A DNA stretch of 64,000 nucleotides from an uncultured Prevotella sp. (GCA_946627325.1 CAMOVK010000005.1:1-64000), one strand, 5' to 3'; counted from the stretch's first letter, positions 36,501 through 45,392 are shown. The notes: generated by a model from the letters alone, not told the origin. Numbers and translations: made by a program.

Positions 36501-38566
36501 AACCTCTTAACATTGTAGCTCGACTTGATGGCAATACCATAAAGGTTACATGGGATGTTCCAAGTGAAGTGGGTGTAAACGGAGGTTATGTTGACGTTGA
36601 TGACGTATTCTATCAAGTATTCGACAAGAATGGAAACATTATGTCTGGTGCTTTGGAACTCTATGATCGCGAATACACTGTGACATCTGTAACGATGACA
36701 GGTCCACAAGCTACTCATCAATACATCGTTCTTCCTATCTCTGAACTTGGTGAGGGCGATCCTGGAGTGAGCAACGTTGTGCTTACTGGCGACCCCTATG
36801 AGCTTCCTATTGAAGAGTCGTTTGCTAACGGCGGAGCGAAGTATCTCTGGTGGATGACACAAGACAACAGTTACTATATGTTTAAGACAACTACTCAGTA
36901 TAGCAGTGATGGCGATAACGGAAGTCTCTATTTCTTGGGTAGTTCTTATCTGAATAACATTTCGGCTTCATTTGGCTCGGGTAAAATCAATATCAAATCG
37001 GCTTCTAATCCAACATGGTCGTTTGCTTATTATCCATACGTTGGCCACGATGTAGTAGCTAAAGTACAGGTTCAGACATCTGACTTTGTTGATCACGATG
37101 TGATGACTATTGACTTTAAGACAATGACTGGTGCCAACGATTGGCGCAAGGCAGTAATCGACCTCACTCCGTTTAAGAATTCTGACTGGGTGGTACTCAA
37201 GATGACTGCTACTATTAGCGGAGCGAGTCAGTTTACTGTTGATGCGATAAAAGTTGAAGACGCGTCTATCAATGATTTGTCGGGTGCGATTTATGTGCCT
37301 AAGTCTATGCGTATTGGAAAGGCTAAGGACGTGAAGGTTACGGTTAAGAATAATGGTGTGAACGATGTTTCAGACTATTCTGTCCGTCTGTTTGCCGATG
37401 ATGTTGAGGTAGCAACTAAGACAGGTAATGCAGTGAGTGGACTCGATAGCACTATTGTTGCGTTCTCGTATGCACCTGCTGTTACGTCGAATGTAGGTAT
37501 TGGTTTCCGTGCAGAAATTGACTATGCCGACGATATTAAGCCTGCTAATAACACTACAAATGAAGGCTGGACAGAGGTGTTGCAACCTACTTTGCCTCCT
37601 GTTGAGAACTTCCAAGGTTCTGAAGATGCTGGCAATGTTACTCTGACATGGAGCGCTCCCGACCTTGATGCAGCAAAGGAAGTGACTGAAGATTTCGAGG
37701 ACTATAGTTCTTGGCTTACTGAAGGCTTTGGCGAGTGGAAGACCATCGACCAGGATAATGGCCGTACTTACAATCTTGAGGGTACAACCTTCTACAACCA
37801 GACTATGCAGATGGGCTTCATGCTCTATAACCACGACGAGACAGTGGGTAAGAAATACTCTGCTATGATGCCTCATTCTGGTCAGCAGTATGCTGCAAGT
37901 TTCGATGCTATTGCAAACTATTCGCCTATTGGAAAGACTGAGGACTGGCTCATTTCGCCTGAGCTTTCTGGCGAGGCACAGACCATTAGTTTCTTTGCTC
38001 GCAGTGTTGCAGAGGCTTACCTTGAGAAGATGGAAGTGGCATATACTACTGGTGACGCTATGACACGCAGCGGATACACTTCTGTGAAGACTGTTGACGG
38101 AGTGCCAAATGGCTGGACAGAGTATAGTGTTGACCTCCCTGCAGGTGCTAAACACTTTGCTATTAAGAACATTTCGACAGACATGATGGCTCTCATCGTT
38201 GACGATGTGACTTACGCTCCAGTGCCTCTCGTGCTGACAGGATATGATATTTATGTTGATGGCGAGAAGGTTGGTCATGTTGGACCTGACACATTTGAGT
38301 TCAACACCATTGGTGACACCTCTCATTCTTACCAGATTGTGGCAGTTTATACCACTGGTGAGTCTGCTCTCTCTGCGGTATTTGGAACGAATGGTATAGG
38401 TAACGTTCTGACAACGATTGACCTAAACGCTGAAGACATGACTGCTTACACTCTCGACGGAGTGAAAGTGGCACAGGGTGTAGGTGTTTACAATCAGTTG
38501 AAGCGTGGTGTCTATATTCTCAAGTTCAATGCAACTGGCAAGACGATGAGAGTAGTTAAGCGTTAA
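33563..38566 (+). CDS. Large secreted adhesin-like protein (FN3, choice-of-anchor J, sorting tail)
   Basis: A 1667-residue exported protein with a signal peptide ending at TAAAQ (residue 20). Fibronectin III-like modules lie near 612-705, 876-970 and 976-1070. Two jelly-roll, choice-of-anchor J type domains begin near 712 (PWSEDFSDKTKF, with DDWLITPPL) and 1376 (EDFEDYSSW, with EDWLISPEL). A CARDB-like module is near 1253-1335. The C-terminus (about 1605-1667, ending in a hydrophobic strand then KTMRVVKR) resembles a type IX sorting domain. It is probably surface-attached and binds glycans or proteins. It follows the Omp28-like gene by 37 bp. Synonymous codon bias changes from A/C-ending to T/G-ending near 36.4 kb. 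Confidence 0.85.
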   Translation: MKRKLITAVIALLVGMTAAAQISVGLQRPMNTDGTYAAYTSTAAYAKSQDGVSVTFWESEQIHATQTTSNTTTLYTKGVSVQSDFAWGVTCSGPQAKKHPADGKFPEGYAFGFDMTVPNGKKLTINDITIDLMVSAFPTWRIRILKENGEELYNSNPMEEYMGFRTPTNYGNYGYVTSEELVLVYPGQSGEFALAAPATAISKGFQLLPENFTLQAGKYRVLLDFDYDNTSGQPKALSFDSYLVGGTLSDDASTAPSGYVPTIYGVVINASNWSTSNPKYGVYSFMPSESLIFPTEEYLDQLALANCGGVWENKKLHIMRSISNSSGNYFNNYRCWNTDTWELVANKDLSSNEMHKLAADLTWDPVDQRVYGLFFTQNGEAYEFGWIDFTTNSPEKHSIRQLPITMVAIAANKQGEIYGIGVNGFLYKFNKETGVATVVGNTTVPVTEYRQSATFDFRTGKLYWAAMLSETESALFEVDTETGAATRIATFANSEEITALYIPFGIANDDAPAQAESLKITAENGTRQPKVTFRIPTETYSGGTLSGPVYWELYVNGEMIRSGSGTPGSERAATIWVYEGMNTFTVLLRNDAGESPKAALTTYIGEDTPVAPENLQLTVDNANYKATLSWNAPSRGVHNGYLNPDNISYTIKRYPGEVVLQTNYKQTEIIDELPHTAGQTQYYYTVQTFHGEKGSELSTTPKVNVGEAMPIPWSEDFSDKTKFSQFTVIDVDNDNWTWVHSTDNGGCAVAKNNDLYNENDQDDWLITPPLAMTADRLYTLEFEASSNWLWDRAKEEYLEVGFGDNPNAQNYEMVVERRVIQPETEGIPVKISVQLRPQTDGHYYVGFHAVSPLRNANNLYLHNITVKEASLLSSPDSVTNLRVEAAARGALRATVKFNAPTKDLAGNNLTTLTQIKVIRDGQTQETIATFNAPTPGQELSYEDTKAVNGFNSYIVLPMSGDNEGQARRVTGYVGIDIPTKPLNIVARLDGNTIKVTWDVPSEVGVNGGYVDVDDVFYQVFDKNGNIMSGALELYDREYTVTSVTMTGPQATHQYIVLPISELGEGDPGVSNVVLTGDPYELPIEESFANGGAKYLWWMTQDNSYYMFKTTTQYSSDGDNGSLYFLGSSYLNNISASFGSGKINIKSASNPTWSFAYYPYVGHDVVAKVQVQTSDFVDHDVMTIDFKTMTGANDWRKAVIDLTPFKNSDWVVLKMTATISGASQFTVDAIKVEDASINDLSGAIYVPKSMRIGKAKDVKVTVKNNGVNDVSDYSVRLFADDVEVATKTGNAVSGLDSTIVAFSYAPAVTSNVGIGFRAEIDYADDIKPANNTTNEGWTEVLQPTLPPVENFQGSEDAGNVTLTWSAPDLDAAKEVTEDFEDYSSWLTEGFGEWKTIDQDNGRTYNLEGTTFYNQTMQMGFMLYNHDETVGKKYSAMMPHSGQQYAASFDAIANYSPIGKTEDWLISPELSGEAQTISFFARSVAEAYLEKMEVAYTTGDAMTRSGYTSVKTVDGVPNGWTEYSVDLPAGAKHFAIKNISTDMMALIVDDVTYAPVPLVLTGYDIYVDGEKVGHVGPDTFEFNTIGDTSHSYQIVAVYTTGESALSAVFGTNGIGNVLTTIDLNAEDMTAYTLDGVKVAQGVGVYNQLKRGVYILKFNATGKTMRVVKR

Positions 38567-38584
38567 CGACTATAATTATCAAAT

Positions 38585-38624
38585 CATAAATCAGGGTTTC
38601 TTCGATATGAAATCCTGATTTATG
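38585..38624 (+). terminator. Hairpin between the adhesin-like and M6 protease genes
   Basis: Arms CATAAATCAGGGTTTC (38585-38600) and GAAATCCTGATTTATG (38609-38624) pair along 16 bp with one G-U. There is no long T-tract, so it may act as a partial terminator or an mRNA stabiliser within one operon. Confidence 0.6.
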
Positions 38625-38652
38625 GTATTATCAAACAACAATTATCTGACTT

Positions 38653-41079
38653 ATGAAAACCGTATTATTAAAAGGACTCTTGCTGATATCGGCAACGTTT
38701 TTGTTTCTGACAGCGTCTCGTGCTGTGCCAGCCTACAATGGTAAGGTTGTGCTGACTCAGCCCGATGGCAGTCGCGTTGAGTGTCAGATTGTGGGCGATG
38801 AGTCTTGGCACGTCTTTGTTTCCACCGACGGCTTCCTCATGCAGCGCGATGCGAATGGCTATTTGCAATATGTTGAGTCGTCTCGTGGTCGTCTGACGAC
38901 AGCCGATATAGCTTCTTATCGTGCAGAGATGCTCTCGTCGGAGCAGTCTTCGCCGAACGGCATACGCAGGGTTTTCAATCGCCGAAATGCCACACCGATA
39001 CCTAATGGAAACTTCCCCACGACTGGAAACGTGAAGGGTTTGGTGCTGCTTGTTGAGTTTAGCGACAATAGTTTCAATGCATCTTACACTCGCGATGTGT
39101 TCCAGGGATTGATGAACACAGAGAATTTCAGCCAGTTTGGTGCTCAAGGTTCCTCACGCGATTATTTCGTTTCGCAGTCTATGGGACAGTTTACTCCTCA
39201 GTTCGACGTTGTTGGTCCTTTGAAACTGTCGCAGCCAATGTCGTATTATGGTGGCGACGACGATTTAGGTCCCGATGCAAAGGCAGGCGAGATGATAGCC
39301 GATGCCTGTCGCGCAGCCGATGAGCAAGGAATAGACTTCAGCCAGTACGACTATAATAACGATGGTATGGTCGATTTTGTTTTCGTCATTTATGCAGGAT
39401 ATGGTCAGAACTATGGAGCCGATGCCAATACCATTTGGCCTCACACAGCCTCTCTCCCTGATTGGGAAATCAATCTCACGCTCGATGGGAAGCAAGTGGG
39501 CCGTTATGCATGCAGTTGCGAATTGAAATATAATTCAGGCACCCAGCTCGAAGGTATAGGTACTTTCTGCCATGAGTTTGGTCATGTTCTCGGACTGAAA
39601 GACATCTACGACACTCGTCATTCTAACAACCGACAGGTTGGTGTGTGGTCGATAATGGACCAAGGATGCTACAACAACGAGTCGCGCACACCTTGTGCCT
39701 ACTCTGCCTTTGAGCGATGGAGTCTCGGATGGCTTGAACTGACCGAGCTCGACACTCCTTCCGACAACGTGACACTTGCAGAACTGACTCAGAACAACGT
39801 AGCTTACCGCATCAGCACTTCGCGCGAAAACGAGTTTTTCACTCTCGAAAATCGCCAGCAGGTGGGTTGGGATGCCTATCTGCCAGGCAAAGGAATGATG
39901 ATAACTCATATCGACTACGACCAGATAGCATGGAACAACAATACAGTAAACAATGGTGACGACTGCCGTTTACTACTCGTTCCAGCCGACGGAAATCTGT
40001 CGGCAGACACCTATCAGACCGACCTTTATCCATCGGTAGGCAACGACAAGTTTACCGACAATTCCACTCCTAACTCACTGATGCGCAACGGCACAGCCAC
40101 AGGCAAGCCTGTAACGCAAATCAGAGACGTGGAAGGAACAATCTATTTCCGTTTCATGCAGGACGCTCTGCCTAAACCAGAGCCACCTATTGTTGATGAT
40201 GTTCAAGACGGAAGCCTTACCTGTCACTGGGACGAAGTGGCTGGAGCCGTAGGCTATCGACTTGAAGCCGTTGAACTGATTGCAGCCGATGAGAATCCTC
40301 TCGTTGCCGACGAAGATTTCGACAAGATGACCGCAGGAAGTTATTCCAACCCCGATGCAGCCGAAATGGGCACTGTGCTCGATGCCTATACCAATTTGCA
40401 GGGTTGGAGCGGTAATGCTTTGCGCCAGGCGGGAGGTTACCTCTACGTTGGCGAAGGCGGAGAACTGATGTCGCCACTGGTGGATGTTTCAGAGCCCGAC
40501 GGACAGTTTACCGTAGGTATAAGTTGCAAGGCAGAGCAAGGAACATCGGCTAAGTTCAAAATCGTAGCAGCTCGCAACACAGGAAAAGAGATTACATCGA
40601 CCGAGTGCGAGGTGGGTTCCGACGAGCAGACCATCGTGGTAACGATGACTGGCGGCATAGCCCGAACACGACTGAAGGTTGTCACTACCGAAGGAAGCAT
40701 CTACATCAACCGCTTAAGAGTGATGAAAGGCGAAGTGGCAGAAGCCGATATATGGAACGATGTGGTGCACACAGTAGTGGCTGACGGCATCACTGCAACA
40801 AGCCATACGCTCACAGGACTGAAGTCGGACACCGACTACAACCTCACGCTTACTGCCCTCGCAGCAGACCCATCGCTTAATTCCGAACCTTCGGCAGCAG
40901 TACTCGTACATACGAAATACTCAACGGCAATAGCCGAAACAAAAGCGCAAGGAGAAGCGACCTACACATATTATAATATATATGGACAAGAGGTTACTCC
41001 AAACACCAACGGACTTTACATCGAAAAAGCCACCGCAAAGGATGGCACTACGATAGTAAGAAAAGTTGTGAGAAAGTAG
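38653..41079 (+). CDS. Secreted M6 family metalloprotease with C-terminal sorting tail
   Basis: An 808-residue exported zinc protease. The signal peptide is about residues 1-24 (cleavage near ASRA). An N-terminal propeptide-like region contains VSTDGFLMQRDANGYLQY. The M6 catalytic core has the HEFGH motif at 307-311 (GTFCHEFGHVLGLKD) and the nearby met-turn region GVWSIMDQG. A C-terminal beta domain and FN3-like segment follow. The end (YNIYGQEV ... GTTIVRKVVRK) resembles type IX sorting tails and closely matches the tail of the Omp28-like protein. M6 peptidases (InhA group) degrade host or environmental proteins; the substrate is unknown here. A strong terminator follows. Confidence 0.9.
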   Translation: MKTVLLKGLLLISATFLFLTASRAVPAYNGKVVLTQPDGSRVECQIVGDESWHVFVSTDGFLMQRDANGYLQYVESSRGRLTTADIASYRAEMLSSEQSSPNGIRRVFNRRNATPIPNGNFPTTGNVKGLVLLVEFSDNSFNASYTRDVFQGLMNTENFSQFGAQGSSRDYFVSQSMGQFTPQFDVVGPLKLSQPMSYYGGDDDLGPDAKAGEMIADACRAADEQGIDFSQYDYNNDGMVDFVFVIYAGYGQNYGADANTIWPHTASLPDWEINLTLDGKQVGRYACSCELKYNSGTQLEGIGTFCHEFGHVLGLKDIYDTRHSNNRQVGVWSIMDQGCYNNESRTPCAYSAFERWSLGWLELTELDTPSDNVTLAELTQNNVAYRISTSRENEFFTLENRQQVGWDAYLPGKGMMITHIDYDQIAWNNNTVNNGDDCRLLLVPADGNLSADTYQTDLYPSVGNDKFTDNSTPNSLMRNGTATGKPVTQIRDVEGTIYFRFMQDALPKPEPPIVDDVQDGSLTCHWDEVAGAVGYRLEAVELIAADENPLVADEDFDKMTAGSYSNPDAAEMGTVLDAYTNLQGWSGNALRQAGGYLYVGEGGELMSPLVDVSEPDGQFTVGISCKAEQGTSAKFKIVAARNTGKEITSTECEVGSDEQTIVVTMTGGIARTRLKVVTTEGSIYINRLRVMKGEVAEADIWNDVVHTVVADGITATSHTLTGLKSDTDYNLTLTALAADPSLNSEPSAAVLVHTKYSTAIAETKAQGEATYTYYNIYGQEVTPNTNGLYIEKATAKDGTTIVRKVVRK

Positions 41080-41113
41080 TATTCGATAACGATATTTATC
41101 CAATAAAAAACCG

Positions 41114-41137
41114 AAGCCGCAGAACCCTCTGCGGCTT
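41114..41137 (+). terminator. Intrinsic terminator after the M6 protease
   Basis: A 10-bp perfect stem, AAGCCGCAGA and TCTGCGGCTT, with loop ACCC, then TAGTTTTT. It is compact and GC-rich. Confidence 0.93.
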
Positions 41138-41156
41138 TAGTTTTTCTATCCGATTT

Positions 41157-41239
41157 GGAAAGCACGTCTTTCCACCGCGAAAAGCACGTCTTTTCAACTC
41201 GGAAAGCATAACTTTCCAACTCGAAAAGCATGCCTTTCC
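41157..41239. repeat. Palindrome array 4: four 17-bp units, 22-bp period
   Basis: Units start at 41157, 41179, 41201 and 41223 with cores CACGT, CACGT, CATAA and CATGC and spacers ACCGC, AACTC and AACTC. The unit at 41179 has compensating arms (GAAAAG, CTTTTC). The first 30 bp are nearly identical to array 3. It lies between convergent genes. Confidence 0.93.
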
Positions 41240-41299
41240 AAATCCTATTCTTAAAACATTGAAACTGAATGTGTTAACTTGCCGTCAGGAAGGCGATAT

Positions 41300-42817
41300 C
41301 TATTCCTGCAATTTGAGGAATGTTTGCGGTAGAAATCTGATAATGTCGGATGCTATCATGCTCTCTTTTCCAAGTTCCTTTGCCGCCATGTCTCCCGCCA
41401 TACCATGTATATACATTCCTGCGATGCACGCTTCGGAGTGCGTATAGCCACGCGAGAGCAGTGCCGTTATTATGCCTGTGAGCACGTCGCCACTACCAGC
41501 CGTAGCCATTCCAGAATTACCCGTAGAGTTGAAAAACACTCGCCCGTCTGGCAGGCACAGAGCCGAATAGTGTCCTTTCAGTAGTATATAGGCATGAAGT
41601 CGCTCCGATAAATCACGCGCTTTGGCAAGCCGTTCGTAGTCGTCGTTGCACTGATTGCCATAGAGTCGCTCAAATTCGCGAGGATGAGGCGTCATGATAA
41701 TGTTCTTTGGCAGTTGCTGCATCCATGCGCGATGGTTTGCCAAGATGTTCAGCGCGTCGGCATCGAGCACTATTGGCGCATTGGCTTTGCGCATCTGTGC
41801 TATGAGCGCAACAGCTGTAGTCTCGCTCTGCCCCAGTCCCGGACCGATACCTACGGCATCAATACCCTCCGTATCGACAGCCTCAGAGAAAACATAATCT
41901 TCGTGGTCGATATGCACAATAGCCTCTGGAACCGACATCTGCAATATGTCGTAGTTGCGTCGAGGAGAGTGCACCGTCAGTTTTCCAACTCCACTTCTCA
42001 AGCATGCCTTAGCTGCCAGCACCGATGCGCCAGCCATGCCGTAGCATCCAGCAATAAGCAGAGCATGCCCAATCGTTCCCTTATGGTCAAAGTCGCCACG
42101 CTGGAAAAGTATCTGCCTAACGTCGCGCTCCTCTACAATGTTGAACTGTGAATGAGTCTTTGCAATGAAATCTTGATTTAGGCGAATGTCAATGATTTTC
42201 AACCTACCGATGTATTGCTGAGTGTCGGCAAAGAGAAAACTCAACTTCTTCATCTGTAGCGTCAGCGTCATGTAGGCGCGAATGATGTTCTGATGAATGT
42301 TGTAGGTATTGTCTTCTGCCATCAATCCCGAAGGAATGTCGATAGAAACCACCCTTGCAGCCGACTGATTGATATACTTCACGAGCGATGCAAAGCCTCC
42401 CGAAAGCGGCTTGTTGAGCCCCGTACCAAACAATCCGTCGATAACGAGCGTTCTCGCATCGAGTTGCGGCGGGTCGAACTGCTGAGCCACTTCAGTGAAA
42501 TCTTTTATGCGTCGATTTTCGAGCACACGCTTCTTGTTGAGTTCGCACTCCTCCGACAAATGGTCGTTGATATTGAACAAGTAAACCGATACGTCGTAGT
42601 TCTGGTCGGCAAGCATTCGGGCTATAGCCAAAGCATCGCCACCATTATTGCCAGGACCAGCAAAAACAACTACGGGCACAACATTGCTCCATATCTCTGT
42701 GATGGCTCTCGTTAAAGCGTTTGCAGCGCGCTCCATCAAGTCGATAGGGCGGATAGGCTCGTGCTCAATAGTGTAGCGGTCGAGTTCGTGCAACTGTTGG
42801 GCGGTAAATATCTTCAT
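41300..42817 (-). CDS. nnr: Bifunctional NAD(P)H-hydrate epimerase / ADP-dependent dehydratase
   Basis: A 505-residue fusion that repairs damaged NADHX and NADPHX. The N-terminal epimerase domain (about 1-215) has the YjeF_N block VVFAGPGNNGGDALAIARML (48-67). The C-terminal dehydratase domain (about 225-505) has GHALLIAGCYGMAGASVLAAKA and the ribokinase-like NSGMATAGSGDVLTGIITALL with the catalytic aspartate. It stands alone on the minus strand. A -7 box sits only 6 bp before the ATG, so the mRNA may be leaderless. Confidence 0.95.
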   Translation of the reverse strand: MKIFTAQQLHELDRYTIEHEPIRPIDLMERAANALTRAITEIWSNVVPVVVFAGPGNNGGDALAIARMLADQNYDVSVYLFNINDHLSEECELNKKRVLENRRIKDFTEVAQQFDPPQLDARTLVIDGLFGTGLNKPLSGGFASLVKYINQSAARVVSIDIPSGLMAEDNTYNIHQNIIRAYMTLTLQMKKLSFLFADTQQYIGRLKIIDIRLNQDFIAKTHSQFNIVEERDVRQILFQRGDFDHKGTIGHALLIAGCYGMAGASVLAAKACLRSGVGKLTVHSPRRNYDILQMSVPEAIVHIDHEDYVFSEAVDTEGIDAVGIGPGLGQSETTAVALIAQMRKANAPIVLDADALNILANHRAWMQQLPKNIIMTPHPREFERLYGNQCNDDYERLAKARDLSERLHAYILLKGHYSALCLPDGRVFFNSTGNSGMATAGSGDVLTGIITALLSRGYTHSEACIAGMYIHGMAGDMAAKELGKESMIASDIIRFLPQTFLKLQE

Positions 42818-42822
42818 AGTTG

Positions 42823-42830
42823 CAAAAATA
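42823..42830 (-). promoter_or_regulatory. nnr -7 element directly before the ATG (TATTTTTG)
   Basis: A perfect TAnnTTTG on the minus strand, with 5 bases between it and the start codon at 42815-42817. Transcription would start at or next to the ATG. No -33 TTTG was seen. Confidence 0.5.
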
Positions 42831-42989
42831 CAATAATTCTTTTATTTACCTTATCTATGACAATCTTTTTTTAAAAAAAGTGAAAATTACAAAATAAGGA
42901 TACAGCCTCTTGCGAAGAGTGTATGCCTACAACCAAGAAAAAATAGCAAACTAATAGAAGAGTCTCTATCTCGGAAAACAGCAAATAAA

Positions 42990-43020
42990 TTTGCTTTTCG
43001 CTCTACTTTTCGTAACTTTG
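42990..43020 (+). promoter_or_regulatory. hpt-adk-obgE promoter (TTTG, 19 nt, TAACTTTG)
   Basis: TTTG at 42990-42993 and TAACTTTG at 43013-43020 with a 19-nt spacer. It overlaps an upstream in-frame ATG at 42991, so hpt starts at 43045. Confidence 0.85.
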
Positions 43021-43044
43021 CCGAAACATATCTACCAGAACAAT

Positions 43045-43593
43045 ATGGAAACAATCAGAATCAAAGACAAAACCTTTCGCCCCTTGATAACGGAGGAGCA
43101 AATACTCGAGCGTGTGCAGCAAGTAGCCGACAGAATAAACAACGACATGAAGGACAAAAATCCGCTGCTGCTGGCTGTGCTCAACGGCTCGTTTATCTTC
43201 GCTGCCGACTTGATGCGACGACTGACCATACCATGCGAAATATCATTCGTCAAACTCGCATCATATCAAGGAACAACATCAACCGGAACAATTAAGGAAG
43301 TCATTGGCATCAATGAAGATATTACTGGGCGAACAATACTCATCGTAGAAGACATCGTAGAGTCGGGACTGACAATGAAACGAATGATAGAAACACTCGG
43401 AACGCGCAACCCCAAATCCATACATATTTGCACTCTATTCCAGAAACCCGACCTCCTGCAGGTGGACCTCGACGTAGAATACGTAGCCATACCTATACCA
43501 AACGACTTCATAGTAGGTTACGGACTCGACTACGATCAGCAAGGCAGACAACTGCGCGATGTATATTCTTTAGTCTCGGAGGAAAACCAATGA
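43045..43593 (+). CDS. hpt: Hypoxanthine phosphoribosyltransferase
   Basis: A 182-residue purine salvage enzyme that joins hypoxanthine (and often guanine) to PRPP. The PRPP-binding motif ILIVEDIVESGLTM is near 97-110. The N-terminal LNGSFIFAADLMRRL and the C-terminal VGYGLDYDQQGRQLRDVY with its base-binding segment fit the family. The start is set by the promoter at 42990-43020. Its stop overlaps the adk start (ATGA), linking purine salvage to adenylate kinase. Confidence 0.95.
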   Translation: METIRIKDKTFRPLITEEQILERVQQVADRINNDMKDKNPLLLAVLNGSFIFAADLMRRLTIPCEISFVKLASYQGTTSTGTIKEVIGINEDITGRTILIVEDIVESGLTMKRMIETLGTRNPKSIHICTLFQKPDLLQVDLDVEYVAIPIPNDFIVGYGLDYDQQGRQLRDVYSLVSEENQ

Positions 43594-44168
43594 AAAACAT
43601 AATCCTATTTGGCGCGCCCGGTTCAGGCAAAGGAACGCAAGGGGCTCTGCTCGCAGGCAGATACGCAATGGCACACATCTCAACAGGAGAACTGCTCAGA
43701 GTGGAAATGAGAAGAGGTACAACATTCGGAATATTTGCAAAGCAACTGACCGATAAAGGACAACTCGTACCCGACGATATGATGATGATGTTGCTCTCAG
43801 CAGAATACGATAGAGTGTCGAAACAGCGACGAGGGGTTGTCTTCGACGGATATCCACGAACACTCGCACAAGCCGACGCACTCAAGAAAATGCTCGAAAA
43901 ACGAGGAGAAAAAGTGTCGGCAATGATAGAACTGACCGCACCCGAAGACGAACTGATAGAAAGAATTGTGGAGAGAGGAAAAGCAAGCGGACGGACAGAC
44001 GATAACCCAGAAACAGCAAAAAAACGACTCGAAGTGTATCACACAACAACGATGCCACTCATCGAATACTATAAAAACGAAGGAATATATCACACCATAA
44101 ACGGGCACGGAGCAATTCACGACATATTCGACACAATATGCGAACTCATTGACAAACTGCCAGAATGA
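43590..44168 (+). CDS. adk: Adenylate kinase
   Basis: A 192-residue kinase that interconverts AMP, ATP and ADP. The P-loop [10 protein letters not shown] is at 8-17. The AMP-binding helix ([15 protein letters not shown]), the [13 protein letters not shown] motif and the short LID ([14 protein letters not shown]) without zinc cysteines mark the short Adk type. A longer frame from 43428 has no family support upstream. It is coupled to hpt by overlap and followed by obgE after 22 bp. Confidence 0.96.
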   Translation: MKNIILFGAPGSGKGTQGALLAGRYAMAHISTGELLRVEMRRGTTFGIFAKQLTDKGQLVPDDMMMMLLSAEYDRVSKQRRGVVFDGYPRTLAQADALKKMLEKRGEKVSAMIELTAPEDELIERIVERGKASGRTDDNPETAKKRLEVYHTTTMPLIEYYKNEGIYHTINGHGAIHDIFDTICELIDKLPE

Positions 44169-44190
44169 CATCACCGACAGCAAAAATAAT

Positions 44191-45345
44191 ATGGAATCAA
44201 ACTTCGTAGATTACGTCAAGATACATTGTCGCTCAGGAAAGGGAGGCAAAGGCTCGGTACATCTCAAACACCTCAAGTACAATCCAAATGGAGGACCAGA
44301 TGGAGGAGACGGAGGAAGAGGAGGAAACATCTACCTGAGAGGAAACCATAACTATTGGACACTCCTCCATCTGAGATATCAACGACACATTTTCGCAGAG
44401 CATGGAGGAAACGGAGGAAAAGATAAATGCCACGGAACCGACGGAAAAGACGTATATATCGACGTGCCATGCGGAACAGTAGTCTATAACGCAGAAACAG
44501 GAAAATTCGTCTGCGACGTGACTTACGACGGACAAGTCGTAATGCTACTCAAAGGAGGACGTGGCGGACTGGGAAACTTTCAGTTCCGAACAGCAACCAA
44601 TCAAGCACCACGCTACGCACAGCCAGGAGAGCCAATGGAGGAAATGACAGTCATAATGGAACTGAAACTGCTCGCCGATGTAGGACTCGTAGGATTTCCA
44701 AACGCAGGAAAATCAACACTCGTTTCATCGTTATCAAATGCCAGACCTAAAATTGCAAACTACCCATTTACCACAATGGAACCATCGCTCGGCATAGTGG
44801 CATACCACGACCACCAGTCGTTTGTCATGGCAGACATACCGGGAATAATCGAAGGAGCAAGCGAAGGAAAAGGCTTAGGACTGAGATTTCTACGACACAT
44901 TGAAAGAAATTCGCTGCTGCTGTTTATGGTGCCTGGCGACACAGACAACATAAAACGAGAGTACGAGATACTGCTCAATGAACTCCGAAAATTCAACCCC
45001 GAACTGACAGACAAGCACCGAGTGCTCGCAGTGACTAAATCCGACCTGCTCGACAACGAACTGATAGAGATGCTCCGAGAAGACCTACCAACCGATTTGC
45101 CAGTAGTATTCATCTCGGCAGTAACAGGTTTCGGACTGCAAGAACTGAAAGATGTGCTATGGAGAGAACTCAATTCAGAAAGCAACAAACTACAAACAAT
45201 CATCTCAGAAGACACCCTCGTGCATAGAGATAAAGACTTGTCGAAGTTTGTAAAAGAAATAGCCGACGAGGGAGAAGACGATATAGTATATCTCGAAGAA
45301 GATGACATGGAAGATATCGACGACGTAGAGTATATCGATATGTAG
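44191..45345 (+). CDS. obgE: GTPase Obg/CgtA
   Basis: A 384-residue ribosome-associated GTPase for 50S assembly and stress control. The glycine-rich Obg fold occupies 1-158 ([20 protein letters not shown] and so on). The G domain follows with G1 GFPNAGKST near 168, G3 DIPGIIEGA and G4 TKSD. The acidic C-terminal tail ([16 protein letters not shown]) is common in the family. The start at 44191 begins the fold directly; the frame from 44149 only adds adk-overlapping residues. Codons end strongly in A or C. Confidence 0.97.
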   Translation: MESNFVDYVKIHCRSGKGGKGSVHLKHLKYNPNGGPDGGDGGRGGNIYLRGNHNYWTLLHLRYQRHIFAEHGGNGGKDKCHGTDGKDVYIDVPCGTVVYNAETGKFVCDVTYDGQVVMLLKGGRGGLGNFQFRTATNQAPRYAQPGEPMEEMTVIMELKLLADVGLVGFPNAGKSTLVSSLSNARPKIANYPFTTMEPSLGIVAYHDHQSFVMADIPGIIEGASEGKGLGLRFLRHIERNSLLLFMVPGDTDNIKREYEILLNELRKFNPELTDKHRVLAVTKSDLLDNELIEMLREDLPTDLPVVFISAVTGFGLQELKDVLWRELNSESNKLQTIISEDTLVHRDKDLSKFVKEIADEGEDDIVYLEEDDMEDIDDVEYIDM

Positions 45346-45392
45346 TTAAGAAAAACCGAGACACGAAACATCGCGGCAAAAAACGACAAAAC

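Noticed and set aside
37370-38326. Long minus-strand reading frame opposite the surface protein
   Set aside because: It lies wholly antisense to an intact gene with domains and a sorting tail. Its translation is rich in Cys, His and Arg with no recognisable fold.
33563-38566. Frameshift or gene fusion as the cause of the codon-bias change
   Set aside because: The frame is continuous, FN3-like modules run through the border region, and dnaE shows the same kind of switch, so a local assembly or fusion artefact is less likely than a regional effect.
42911-42923. Hairpin CTCTT-GCG-AAGAG between nnr and hpt
   Set aside because: A five-base stem without a T-tract, and not next to a gene end. It is expected by chance in this length.
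43428-43589. N-terminal extension of adenylate kinase
   Set aside because: These codons overlap hpt in another frame and precede the conserved [16 protein letters not shown] start; the ATGA overlap at 43590 is the natural start.
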